Below are positions 36,423 through 50,400 of a stretch of 64,000 bases of DNA, piece by piece. Numbering within the stretch: position 1 is the stretch's first letter; every line of letters starts with the position of its first letter. The stretch comes from Glandiceps talaboti (Eukaryota; Hemichordata; Enteropneusta; Spengelidae). A program made the translations under genes and the position numbers. Location of the stretch: contig NC_135568.1 in NCBI RefSeq assembly GCF_964340395.1, positions 17,793,776 to 17,857,775 on the forward strand. Direction: 5' to 3'. The notes under the pieces were generated by a model. It was not told where the DNA came from. It was given only the letters and a program-made list of their open reading frames with translations, and did not search any database.

Positions 36423-36786
36423 ACCAAGGGTTCTTATTATTACTTACCAGTAATGTTTCACCTGAGTATACTGCAAATAAATAGTTTGACAAAGTCCGTC
36501 AACCTGAACAGGTGAACCATTAGCAGTTAGGGGCGAGATCAACTTATACTTGGGCTTCAGATATAAATACTTTACTTGCCATGCATTTACTATATATAGC
36601 AACAACTCTTCCATTTCTCAATTTGAAGAAATATTTGTATTTAGGGGTACCAAATATTGATTGAAAGTAAAATCGATTTTGAAGGATGAGAACTAACAAT
36701 CCCCAAAGTATAAGACTTTTAGTATTTTATCTACATTGAACTATTGATCTCGCCTCTTGCTTATTAATTAATAAGAACCCTTGGTT
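36423..36786. mobile_element. TIR element, family I
   Basis: Inverted ends ACCAAGGGTTCTTATTA at both sides and inner GGGCGAGATCAA/TTGATCTCGCC pairs. The middle (GTATTTAGGGGTAC…CTCATCC) matches about 2550-2660 in inverted orientation, so the family has at least one decayed relative here. Confidence 0.65.
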
Positions 36787-37567
36787 GTGGTACATGAACT
36801 TACAAGTACATGTACTATATTAGTACCAGCCCGATATTCAAATTGCCTTTATTGACAAATCACAGTATGTTTCTAATAAATCTAAGTAGAGACTGCCAAG
36901 TTATTAACACAGTATTTGTGGTTTGATTTGATTGCTGCCTGGAGAATGCCGTCCTTCAAAAATCTATCACATGATTACCGACAAATCCCCATACAACCAA
37001 ATAATATTAGAAGTAGCTTAAGGAATGTTTGACGAATATGTTGATTAACATTATATGAGAACAGTCCACCTGGCATTCTCCTGTGAACTTTATATAGAGT
37101 ATACAATTTTATGTTCAATCATACATGTAGATCCCGTAAAACACTATTGACTTATGCATTATTTTAGTGCCATTTTCCCATCCAAAATTACTGGATTATA
37201 ATTTTGAGAAAGTCAATCTAGTAGATAGCTTTGTATAAATTGCACCAACTTTAATACCTAAAGCTAAAAGTAACCATCTTATAAATTATTGTGGTATTTC
37301 AGAAAATTTACATATTGTGGAAAGTACAGAAGAAATATAAACCATTATACCAAGTATATAAACCAAAAATATGGAATATATACTCTCAGACTGTTCATTC
37401 TACGTCATGACAACACATACCTATGTCATGACAACACATACCTACGTCATGACAACACATACCTACACCACTGTTCCTGCTGTGTTCAAAATATGAGTCA
37501 AAACGTTCAAAATTGCAATTATTTCACCCCAATTTTTCTTTGATATTACTGGTGGTGGTATAATTAT

Positions 37568-37699
37568 GTTATTCTCCAATATTTTCTGGATTCAGCCAGA
37601 ATAAACTCATGATCGTACGATTGTCACTACTCAGGACAAAGGCCCCTTAGGTCACTCGTATTTTCCTTGGCTAAAGGAAGAAAAATATTGGGGAATAAC
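37568..37699. mobile_element. Family C MITE copy 2
   Basis: 132 bp with ends GTTATTCTCCAATATTTTC and, inverted, GTTATTCCCCAATATTTTTC. The interior CCCCTTAGGTCACTCGTATT matches 20236-20376 on the opposite strand. Confidence 0.7.
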
Positions 37700-37724
37700 A
37701 TCAAATTATGAAATATGGGAAAAT

Positions 37725-38215
37725 GGGCACATTTAAAATATGCAAATATTTAACTGTCAAGCCATATCGGTGATGGTTGGAAAGACATGTTACTAAGTAT
37801 ATTTGAAATATGCAAATGTAGTTGTTATTTAGCCAATCAATGATGGTCTTTGAAATATGTAAATGTAGTTGCTAGTTACCCAATCAATGATGGTCTTTAA
37901 GACAAGTTGTTACTAAATATATTTAGTACTTGAAATATGCAAAATGTTTTCAACCAATCATATGATTGTCTCAGAGACATGCAAATCACTGAGGTATATT
38001 TAGAATATATGCAAACATGGTAATTATTTTTAAACCAATCAGTGAGTCTTCAAGACTTGTGTAAAAATCAGAACATATACAATGTGTAAATCTATTTGAT
38101 AATTCAGCCAATCAGTGATGGTCTTAGTGATATGTTGCAAAACCAGAGCACCAGAAATATGCAAATCTGTATATTGATATTTAACCAATCATTGATGGTC
38201 TTAGAGACATGCAGT
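37725..38215. repeat. Degenerate tandem repeat with ATGCAAAT and CCAATCA words
   Basis: About seven units of 60-80 bp, each with an A-TATGCAAAT-like word and an AACCAATCA-TGATGGTCTT block. It lies 3' of guanylate kinase. The words match Oct-type and NF-Y (CCAAT) binding sites, but repeat origin alone could explain them. Confidence 0.65.
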
Positions 38216-38440
38216 CTATATCATTTCTCATCCATTTACAGAAGTTTCGAGTCATCAAAATTTGAAATTTGTAGCATGCAAGATTAATTTAAGACTTCAA
38301 AACTTGACTACCGGTATATCCTTGTCAAACACCAAACTGTTTGAAAGAACAGTTGATTTTCTTGTAAAATATATCTCGATGAAAGTTACCAGGTTACGAT
38401 ACATGACAAACGTAGACAGCGGAATAATACTTCACGGACA

Positions 38441-41400
38441 TTAATGTTTTTTGAATTTAGCTTTCTGTAATTCTGTGATGTCTTGGATGAGAAATCCCTT
38501 GAGTTCTTCATATGCTATCTCTAAATCATCATTAATGATGGTTACATCGTAAGCTCCTGTTGCACCTGTACAGAGAAAAAATATCAAAAAAGAGACCTGT
38601 CAGGTAGGAAAAGCCACTCCAGGAAATAAAGTTATTTTCATAAACTACGGGTTTTGGGAGAGTCATTTTGTGATTTGACATCACCTACATTTACTTCCGA
38701 TTTCAAAGAAATATTAAAGTTGATCTTATGCCTTTATTATGTAGAGTATCTTTGCTATGGGTCATTGCATCATGAGATATATTCATGGTTGCACAGTGAA
38801 TATTCTGACTGCTGAGTGCTTATTCCCTTCAGTGTAAAACATCTCTCATGAATATTCATTCCCATTAATAGAATACAGAAAAATATGCCTAATTATTGTT
38901 TTGTTTGACGTTTACTGTAGTAAACACTTGGAATCAAATTACACTTATTTGCTGACTCCCAGGAGACAATGGGAGTCCAAGGGCAAGGACCTCCTCTGAA
39001 CAATGAATTAGAAACAAGTTTCAATTCTGTATTTCTCGGCAATCATGCACAATGTCTGTGATTTCAAATCAGAAAATGACTGTCCAGACCCAAGTGTACA
39101 AAATACCTTTATTTTGTGTAGTTATTTTGTATAGTAGCGTTGTCCTTTAAACAGCTGTGATTTCAGTTTAGTCTTGTTTTACCCTCTCTACTTTGCAGGA
39201 CAGCATGGAAGACAAGCTATTTTTTCTTTATCTTTCTTTAATTACGATGGAAGTACTTTCTATCATTTATATCAAGGTGGCATGTTTTGATGTTACCTTG
39301 GGAACATTTTGATACAATGTACACATGTAGTTCTACCAATATCAATCTTTTTTTCAGTTTTTTTCCACAAACAAATAGTTCTCCAAACTCACTATATTCA
39401 AGTTCTACAATTGCACTTTGCAGTCTTTTCCGAAGAGATTCTTCAGTTTCTGTTTTACGAGCTTTCAGTCTGTCTTCCTGTAATAACAAAAAAAACAAAC
39501 ATACAAACAAATAAAACATCAAAATCACTTTTATCAACCAAAAACTTGTTTTTTCCTATAACTTTCAATATGTCATAATCAACTTATCAAATTAAGAAGT
39601 GCAGCCATTGTCAAGAGAAGTTTTCAGCTATGCTATGATGTCATAGATTAGGGTCAATTTTTCATCCATGAGGCCACTTAAGGCACTATAGAAAAGAGTC
39701 ACACAATTTGGAGATTGTTTGAGCTAACTAGCTGAGAATGCCACAAACCTTTAGACCACAAGTATTTTCCCATTGAATTGAAACAAAATATTGGCCAGGG
39801 GAATAATATAATAATACCTTCTCAAACATAATTTATGAAAAATTGTGAAAACTATTGACGATTTGGAATGTTTTGGTTCATACATGTATTTTGAGCACTG
39901 CAGAACCAGTGATGTACACGAAGGTTGTCATGATGTAGAATGACCAGAGTATATAATCCATACTTTCTGTTCAAAGATAATCTCTTGGTTTGGGCATAGT
40001 AAAATTCAAATTAAACTTACCAATGCTTTCATATCTGGTGGTTTAATAAATATATAACGAGGTTTTAAGTTAGTTTGTTTGACACTCTTTACTCCTTGCA
40101 TATCAATATCAAGTATGCAAATCTTCTTTTCTTTCAGAACATCTTCAACTGCTTTTTTACTGAAAAAAATAAAACACGATGATTTAGAAATGGATTTCAT
40201 GATTATGCCAAATAAAAACAAAAAAACTGTTGCCGATAACTGACCGACCCTAGTTTAAGCCCCTGACCCTAAACATTTTTTATATGCAAAAAGGTAAAAT
40301 TATGACAATTTACTTCTATCTACTTCTAGATTTTCTTGCAAAGTATTTTTGGATAATCTGTTTAAAATCACACTCCAGAGAGAAACGGTGTCATTTCAGT
40401 CTATAACAGCACAGTCTGTATATTGTGTTTGTCTACTTCTGAATCACATAATAGTCTCCATTTTCTTCTTTTACACCTCATCAACTGTAAAGCCAGGCAC
40501 ACACTAGAAGAATTAGCTGAGCAAAATTTCACTCCTGGCAATTTCCTCACACTGATTCCTCTTGTGTGCAGGCAACTTTTAATGAGAATTTGGTCATTTG
40601 TGGTCATGAGGCAAATATCTAGCATATTTGATATTTTTGGCCTCACATCAATTTTTCCTCATGTGTGCACATAAACGTGAGCATTCTGCTATGGGTATTT
40701 TAGCCAAAAATCGGCATGTTTTTCTTCTAAAATCATGAAAATACCGTAGTTATTGATGTAGAAGTTTACACAGTGTTGTTACAGGTCTGTGCTAGGGGAA
40801 GTAATACTAAAGTGTGTTGGGCAGTGTGGGAATTATTTTCTCATTATTATTATATGTACTACAGGGAACTACTATAATTAACTTTGCACTGGAAAACAGC
40901 AGAGTTTATTATTCAAAATATGCACAAAGGGTTGCAGGAAATGTCTATCTGGTACTGTTTTGCCAAGAGGTCAACTTGATGAGGAAATGGCTGTCATAGA
41001 GGGCACACTTACAACTGCTAACTCACCTTGTACCATACAAGTTCCCTGAATATTCAGCAGTCTTGTCTACTGATAGAGGGCGCACTTACACATGATTTAA
41101 ATCACCTTGTACCATAAAGATTCCCTGAATATTCAGCGGTCTCTACAAACTCTCCTCTACTGATAGAGGGCGCACTTACACACGATTTAACTCACCTTGT
41201 ACCATAAAGGTTCCCTGAATATTCAGCAGTCTCTACAAACTCTCCTCTACTGATAGAGGGCGCACTTACAAACGATTTAACTCACCTTGTACCATAAAGG
41301 TTCCCTGAATATTCAGCAGTCTCTACAAACTCTCCTCTGCTGATAGAGGGCGCACTTACAACTGCTAACTCACCTTGTACCATAAAGATCCCTGAATATT

Positions 41401-44400
41401 CAGCAGTCTCTACAAACTCTCCTCTACTGATAGAGGGCGCACTTACACACGATTTAACTCACCTTGTACCATAAAGGTTCCCTGAATATTCAGCAGTCTC
41501 TAAAAACTCTCCTCTACTGATAGAGGGCGCACTTACAAACGATTTAACTCACCTTGTACCATAAAGGTTCCCTGAATATTCAGCAGTCTCTAAAAACTCT
41601 CCTCTACTGATAGAGGGCGCACTTACACACGATTTAACTCACCTTGTACCATAAAGGTTCCCTGAATATTCAGCAGTCTCTACAAACTCTCCTCTACTGA
41701 TTGCAGCCTCCATGTCTTCTCTGGTTGTAAAATGATAGTCTATCAAAAGAAGACACGAATATTGATAATTATTTGGACTATCACGGTGACCTTGGATAAC
41801 TGGACTCACTAACTCACTCATTCACTCACTTAAAAATCAATCAATTAACAGGTAAGTTTCCAGTAAGACATGACGTTCAAGGGTGCTGTACAGTTAGGAG
41901 GCTCTGAAAAATGCATACAAATATAACATATACATGGAATACACTATATACAATTCAAACTCAGTATTTTTATGAATACCATGTGTGTACGGTATAAGCT
42001 GATAGGTTGAATGTCACAAAATGGCTATATTATGTTAATTAATTCACTTTGCCAGGTTGATGCCTTCTAAAGAGGCTACATCAAACAAAGTAATACATTA
42101 AAACAGCGCCAATGACGTTGTAGCACAACTAATACATTTAAATCAAATTCTAACCTTTTCCATTTTCTTCTCCCGGACGTGGTTTCCTTGTAGTATCTGT
42201 CAGCAGTAAATCAGTTATTGATTGTTAATGTCAATAATCATACCCACTATAGCAAAAATGTGATTTGATCATTAATAGAAAATCATTCAATTTTTCCCTT
42301 AATCAAGACAAAATTGGAAGTGATTATTAGGGTGGGGGGGGGGTATGGATGACATTTTGAGGTTTTCAGTAAATTCACATCTCAAAGAAAGAACAAGGGA
42401 GCTAGCAATCAGTCAACAGGTTTACTGAAGGACCTTGACTCAAGGGGGTGGGGGTGAGGGGGCACTCAGTGGTGAGCAGAACTGTACAACTGGTTAAAAA
42501 TGTAAGCCTTGAAATATTTACAAATACTTTCCCCAACAGACTTTACGTGGGCAATTGTAATTACACATGTTTATATTGATAAATCCAAAGTATACATACG
42601 ACTGATAGAGAATCCAAAATATTCTTTATATTCTTGCATCAACTTCTTTATAAGTGTACTTTTTCCACTACCAGAGGGACCACTCAACACAACAGGGCGA
42701 GGTGCGAATTCTGTCATGGCTATGACGCGAGTGTATACTGTAAACAGAAAGCAGAACAAAGATATAATGTATTTGGGTAACTAGAGAATAAGCCATATTC
42801 CATAATGCGAGATCGTATGAGATCACACGTGATGCTCCATAGCAACCATACATGTACATGTATATGATAACGCTATGAAAGTCAAGCGGAATTGTCATAG
42901 TGTTAGCAACGACATTGTTCTCATACGTACCTATGGCATTGGCACATGCAGAAGTGATTAAAGATTTCAAGGCAGAGATTACATGCAAAGTGTCTTTTTT
43001 GTGTGTTTTCCAAAACCGAAGACACAACCTGAAAAGTGTGAGCGCTGGGTTAGAGCGTGTTCGAGGACTGACAACTTTGGAATTCGAGTCAAACAAGATA
43101 CATAGTATGTTCTTTCCATTTCACCAATGGATATGGGCCGACGGAAAAACACTAGATCCTACACCAGTCACAGCAAGAAAAATCAAACAAAGTATTTTTG
43201 AAGAAAGAAAACAATTGTCTAAACATACTACTATCATGGCAGCCTGTGCGAGTGTTTAACTCTACTGAGGTGGAATGTTTTGACGGTCAATTTGCCAGAA
43301 AAGCAAAGTAATCTTTCTTTGTGCTATATCCATTTTTCCATGTCAATGAGAATGGCAATCAGAGTTTTAGCAGTTTACATGTACATTTCGAAATCTTGTA
43401 GAGTGTCCGCCAACATTTTAATCGAACTCTACAGATGGAAGGTAAAATCTAGTTTGAAGTAGAAATCCTATTTGTTTTTATTTATTTTTTGGTTTTTTAA
43501 ATAATTTTTTTGGCCCAAGTGTTAATGAATGTGACACTAACAACAATACTAGCTAATGCTTAAAACATTTATAGACCAATAATCTTATGAAAAGGAAATG
43601 TAGATTTCTATTCTTTAAATAGTTCAAATTTTCAACATATCACATTACAGTGTAAGATAGTTCAGGCTTCTGAGTGAGTGGTACAGATGATAGTAGGGCA
43701 CAATGCTGTACATGTCTTACCAACTACATAATACCACAACTGATCATTTCATAATGGCTTATAATTTCATTAATGTCATTTTCAAGGAATCTCCGGGGAA
43801 TTTTTTTCAAAACTAAACTCGTACAATATCTCAGATCCTTGGGAAGATTACCTTTTTACTTCAGAATAATGAAGTCCCTGCACATATAACCGCTTGCAAT
43901 GATTAACTCTACACAGAATTTCTAAACTAACATCTGGGTCTTTAAATCTCCCATACCTATCCACTAAGAACTACATTAAGTTACTCTAATCTTCAATTGC
44001 CACCCCAAGTTATGAAATTATTAATACAAAAGTAGTCTTAACATAGTCAAAGTGATCATTAATTTGGTCAAATTTCAATCTTGTAGTTGAGAAACTGTAA
44101 CAAAAGTCTATTCAGGCATCTATATCACAGTAACGATATAACTCCAGGCATCTACATCACAGTATAAACAATATAACTCCAGGCACCTACCGGTATATCA
44201 CAGTAACGATATAACTCCAGTTGATGACAATATCTCTAAAGATGTCTACTAATAATACATAGCTATTACAAACTACTTGTGAAACTGTTGTCAATCAAAA
44301 CAACAGCTAGTCCAGTAGGATAAATTATAATTAATTTGTTATTAACTTCATACCTGGATGGTTGAAAACAATCATAGACATATTATGTAAACTCCATTTC

Positions 44401-47400
44401 AGTTTTTCTAATTTCCATCCCAAGTTATGGAATTATTCATACAAAAATAGTTTTATCATACATACAAGTATACATACATACATACATACATACATACATA
44501 CATACATACATACTGTATGATACAGCAGTATATTTTTGTTCATGTTTCCATTTTTTGCTAAAGGATAACAAGTCTACACTCATTACTGTAACATGTAACT
44601 CCAGCTGGTCATCACAATTTTGAATGAAATATTTAGACTACAATTTCAAAAGACTGACAGAGATAATATTGTATTCTGTGTACAATTTGGACATTCACTT
44701 CAAGATAATTTCTAAGTACTTACATGTGCACAGAAATTACTGCAGCTAAAATCACAGGTACCAAATTCTGATAGTTCAATTTGAAGGGATTTACATACAT
44801 TTACTGGTGATCCATCAAGATCATACATCTACATGTACACTGACTACAGCAGGTTTTAATTCCAACAATGCCACCAGATACATGATTGTATGTTGTATTA
44901 AATTTTAATCCCATGTGTTTCATTTTTAAATTCCTACACAAGCTGTGACAATCTGAGTAAAAACATAAATACAAGTATGTCACATATATACGTAAAATAT
45001 ATGATTGATACATGTAGATATATCTCACATGATATACCTTTAGTTTGATGACATAATGATATATTATGAATTATGGGTTGCTAGGGTGATGGATTACATA
45101 CAAAATGACTTCAGAATATTGCAAACCTAAATAATTTTGCTTTAAAAAAAAAATTTCATATGCTTCAGCACAGTTGTGTGAACATCGACAAAGAGTTGCT
45201 CAAAAACTCTGTTGGAATTTAGACTTTTTTCTTCAAATATTAAATGCTGACAGTCTGACTTAGTCATATAAACGCAGTTTTTTGCTAAGATACATAGGTA
45301 TGGGAACCTTGGTAACAGTCAGGGGTAAATTTGGTAAAACTGGTATAATTCCCATACATTCTAATATATATTTTAGAGGGGAACCAGGTGGGTAAAATGA
45401 CTGGAGAACTTAGGTAAGTTTTACCTACTTACCAACCTTAGAAAAAACCAAGAAACATTAATACAGAGTTCTTGAAATGTTGGTTTTTACTTACTATTTC
45501 AAAGAGTATTTAGATATCACTTTGAAGAGAGCGAACAAATTAGCAAAGAGGGAAATAAAATACCTCAACATGAGTATGAGTTCTAGATCATAAAGACTTT
45601 GATATTTATAGAAATGATTCCTTGGAGTTCATTCGGCCATAATACAAAAAACACAACAGTGGTCAAATTACTTATAAATCCCACAAGTAATGAAAGTGAA
45701 CTGATGGCAGTGATGTTAAAATTTTATACAAAGAGAAGTCGTCACACACATACACAAATAAAATTACCGTTTGATCAATAACGACATGCAGCTGCATAGA
45801 AAATGTACACTTTCCACAAGAAATCACCTACTTATCTATAACTACCCTACATGTACTAGATAGTATACTCCAAGATAGTGGATTTACCTTGAACACTGTC
45901 TACATTTTGTGCTTTGAAAAGTGAATTTTGTTATTAAATTGCTGATATTTTTTGGCTTATATTAGACACACTGCGGATAATTATTATTATAACATGTGCG
46001 AAGTGCTGGCAATTACTAAAACTAATTGGTGCTAAAAATAATTTGTTTTCATAAAATTTTAAATTACTAATTATGAAATGAAGATGGAACAGCAACAAGA
46101 AATCACACATTTTCTAGTATGACTGATGACAAACTAACTCACGTAAATCAGAATAGAATGGACTTCCCGATGGCAGTTAATAGCGGCAACGATTTCCAGT
46201 TAGCTACAGGCAACTGTACGTGTATGTTCGTTTCCTGTGCAGACTGTAACTAATAAAGCGGCCAGGATATTGTGTCAATTTCTCATCATGTGACATGTTT
46301 GGACTATTTCATTCCATATACAGGGGACATGATCTACTTTATTATGTCATTGTTAGTGTTACCAATTATAATCAAATTATATCACAAACTTATTTGATTG
46401 AATGCAAGCATGGTGTGAATTTCCAGCTACATGTACTAAGTTCAACACTATCCTGTTTTGCTCATCTTGTAATGTTTTTGCATACTAACAAATATCTCAC
46501 TGGTAGAGAGATGATTAATTAATTGAGGATATTCCTGTGGAAGCACTTAAGACTACACTATTTCCAACTGCCATAGTCCATCGTCGCAAACCACAACCGT
46601 TTTACGGCACCGTTCTTAACGAGCCGGGCCCTACCGAAGAAAAAATAGCTCTAGTTTGCGAGAATACCATAGTCTGGAATATTATTTTTGTTGACAGACA
46701 GCAGACAACAAACAATATATTCATTAAAAATTATTAAAATGCTAATAATTAGACATTGTACATATCAATTTGATGTCAGTTTCAAAAAACATACAGCTGC
46801 AGCAAGTACAGCTTCAACAGCCATATTCAAACTGAATATTTAAAAAATGTGTGATGATTAGAGCATCATACATCTTCAATAATGTTAATATGCAAATTAG
46901 AGTTAATATGCAAATGCCAACACCCACTACATTTCTAATAAAATAGATATAATTTGGGTTTTTTTAAAAGAAGAAAAAAATATTTTAATTTTACGATTAA
47001 TTATAGATGTACAGTAGATGTAAATATTGGGTATCTGTACATTTGTATCTATAGGAGAAATTTTAGGACAATGATAGTTACTTTGAATTTTAGGACAGTG
47101 ATACTAGTCACTTTGGAATAGTAAATTAGATACAAATACAATGTTTGAGTGCACAATAAATGATTTAGTTCTTCTGGTCCATAGTAAATTTATTATAATG
47201 TTTGCATACACTTCTTTTTACCATTCCAAACTGACTATATTCAAAGTCTAATCAATTCTTGGAGCCATGGACTATAGTTTTTTTTCCCAAATGCTAGGAT
47301 CCCTATTATAAAATGGAATGATTCGCAATGGAAGAACCACTGTGCTGGAAGTAAGTGAGAAATAATGAACAAATGAACCTGGGGATTCATCCTGTCAGTA

Positions 47401-50400
47401 TACAGTGAAGATGTTATGTCTATTGTCACAACATCCTAGGGTTTCAAATTAATGAGGTCTTTTAAGAATGATGGACGTATGAACCACACTATGTGTGCTA
47501 AGGCTAATGATGGACGTATGAACCACACTATGTGTGCCAATAAGGCTAATGATGGACGTATGAACCACAGTGACACTATGTGTGCCAATGAGGCTAATGA
47601 TGGACGTATGAACCACACTATGTGTGCCAATAAGGCTAATGATGGAAGTATGAACCACACTATGTGTGCCAATGAGGCTAATGATGGACGTATGAACCAC
47701 ACTCTGTGTGCCAATAAGGCTAATGATGGACGTATGAACCACACTATGTGTGCCAATAAGGCTAATGATGGACGTATGAACCACAATGAATGCTGCTTGG
47801 AGGAGTAATTATATACCTTGGTATATATTTATAAACTTGGATCACTTGTAATGTTATACTCCATGTAGGGTTTCAAATCATCTTCTGAGAATGATGGACA
47901 TACATTTTGTATTAACTACAATGTGAGTCAATGAGGCTAATAATAAATAATCATGCCATACATGTTACATGTTACATGTTTGTTCATTTCTCGAACACAT
48001 GACTGCAAACACAGTGTGTTTCATAGTTGGTTGATAATTATTTTGTAATTTTAAGGCTAGAATTAATACAGTGGCTCAAACAGCATTTCAATTTTTTAAC
48101 TTGAGTGATTGATAGATATAAAATCTATTGTGATAGCTCCTTAGTCATTTTACCAGGGTTCTCTGTCAGTGTTTTATTTGTAGGGTAAGTAGTTAATATC
48201 TACCTGAGTTTGCCATGTACAAATGCAATTTCTACTAGGGTTCCATACAAAATTATGGTACATGTATATAAATGTATATGCAAATTTTACAAGATTTCCC
48301 TCTCTTTATGAGTTCTAAAAACCTCAGCAAAAATGTTGTTACTGAATATGTTTGATTTGCTAATTTGTAACATGATTTCATTTTGTTTTTTAAATTTAAT
48401 TTTGAAAATGTACATGGATACATACATGTAATACTGGTAAATTGATGTGTGACAGCATATGCCAAGTCTGTGGCCCAATTTAATGCAAACAGCTATACAA
48501 ATGTTTTAAAAATCTTTGTTATTGTACGTACAATAACAAACATTTTTATACAATTTTTAGCTTTTTGTAATGTACTGAGTAACAAACACAGACTTAGTCA
48601 ATGTTGTTTCACATTGCTTTTTCAAGAATGAAGCCATGATAAAACTGTTCTATAGATTAAAAATCCAAAATAAATACTCAATCCTCATCCATATAACTTT
48701 AATATATGTTTTTATGCATTATGCATTTAACCAGTATACCTTGATTAATCTGTGAACAGCTGTGTGTCTAAGTATTGCAAACGTATAAGTACATGTACAT
48801 AGCCAGAATGACCATAGACTTTCAATTTAGGTGGCACAATATTTTCTACATGTCACACATTTTTGTTATAAATTACACAAACATTGATCAGATATGTACA
48901 ATGTGTAATTTATAACAAATATGTGAGACACGTAAAAATAATAAACAGTTTTGTGTTTGAATCTTCCTTGTTTCGTCACAGAAATGTTGATTTAAGTTCA
49001 TATAGATAAAATTTATCATTTCATATCATCATCTAGTGACACCAAAATTTGGTGTTCCCCTATCTCATGTGGTAACTCACAAGAAATGACAGTTTTTACA
49101 CTGACTGTGTAATAAGTGATGTACACTGACTGTGTAATAAGTGATGTACACTGACTGTGTAATAAGTGATATACACTGTGTAATAAGTGATATACACTGA
49201 CTGTGTAATAAGTGATATACACTGACTGTGTATAAGTGATGTACACTGACTGTGTAATAAGTGATGTACACTGACTGTGTAATAAGTGATATACACTGAC
49301 TGTGTAATAAGTGATGTACACTGACTGTGTAATAAGTGATGTACACTGACTGTGTAATAAGTGATATACACTGACTGTGTAATAAGTGATGTACACTGAC
49401 TGTCATAAGTGATGTACACACTGACTGTGTAATAAGTGATGTACACTGACTGTGTAATAAGTGATATACACACTGACTGTGTAATAAGTGATGTACACAC
49501 TGTGTAATAAGTGATGTACACTGACTGTGTAATAAGTGATGTACACTGACTGTGTAATAAGTGATATACACTGTGTAATAAGTGATGTACACTGACTGTG
49601 TAATAAGTGATATACACTGTGTAATAAGTGATGTACACACTGACTGTGTATATTATAGTAAGTATCATTTCAAGGTTTGCATCTAGAGCTCGAAATTAAT
49701 TTTTTTCTGTGGTAGTCTTACTCTTAGTGAGCTACCAATTTTCAGAAAGTGGTAGCCCAAGGATGGTGACAAGTAGTCCTATATACCTGAACTGAAAACA
49801 GAGTTCCTCTTGACTATTGGAAGTATGAGTGTTATTAATATATTGTCATGTCCGTAAATCTGCCAATATGGTTCCATCCTTTAAATCATTGCATAACCAG
49901 TGGTAGCCTGAGTGGTTACCCTGTAGCCCCATAACAAGAATTGGTAGTCTGTTACTCTGTGGACATGGGACTACTGTTAATTTCAAGCTCTGCAAGGTAT
50001 CCAGTTTTTCTTTAACAAGCTTTAAGCAGTCATAGTCTTCTACACATCTGTAAACCCAAATTTGACCTAGTATGGTCACCTTTTAAAACAAACAACTCTC
50101 TGTTCAAAAGATTGACCTTTTTTAGAACAATCACTCGATTGTCTTAGCTGTTATTTTGTTATGCTAATACATGTAAATTTATTGTTTTCTGAATCATGGG
50201 ATTATAGTGGTTCAATTAACATTTAGCAATACATATACAAATCAATACTAATCTCCCATTATTTCTTGATTAAGAACCTTGTCAATGCCTACATACAAAA
50301 TATAGTAACACAGCCATAGACATTGCAGAACAATCAGGGCTCGATATTAACAGTAGTCCCATGACTACCACCAATTCTTAATTGTCATGGGGCTACCATT

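Larger units (their letters stand above)
31901..38440. other. Intergenic region, no gene seen
   Basis: AT-rich spacer between the oligopeptidase 5' end and the guanylate kinase 3' end. It contains CAAACAAA repeats (about 32280-32335), inverted-repeat elements at 32673-33014, 36423-36786 and 37568-37699, a 22-bp tandem (TACGTCATGACAACACATACC, about 37404-37463) and a repeated ATGCAAAT/CCAAT block (37725-38215). Short frames here have no recognisable motif. Confidence 0.5.

Noticed and set aside
37404-37463. CRE cluster (repeated TACGTCATGAC)
   Set aside because: The words are part of a simple 22-bp tandem, and TACGTCAT is only a partial CRE match.
41022-41642. CRISPR-like regular array
   Set aside because: The genome is eukaryotic, whole 90-bp units are repeated without variable spacers, and the repeat is derived from an exon.
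47452-47808. A complete plus-strand frame of [14 protein letters not shown] repeats with start and stop
   Set aside because: The 42-bp unit is a multiple of three, so open frames appear on both strands automatically. No promoter, splice or composition evidence of a gene.
49077-49668. Long minus-strand frames of [21 protein letters not shown] type
   Set aside because: Translation of the 25-bp minisatellite in three frames; no real protein signal.
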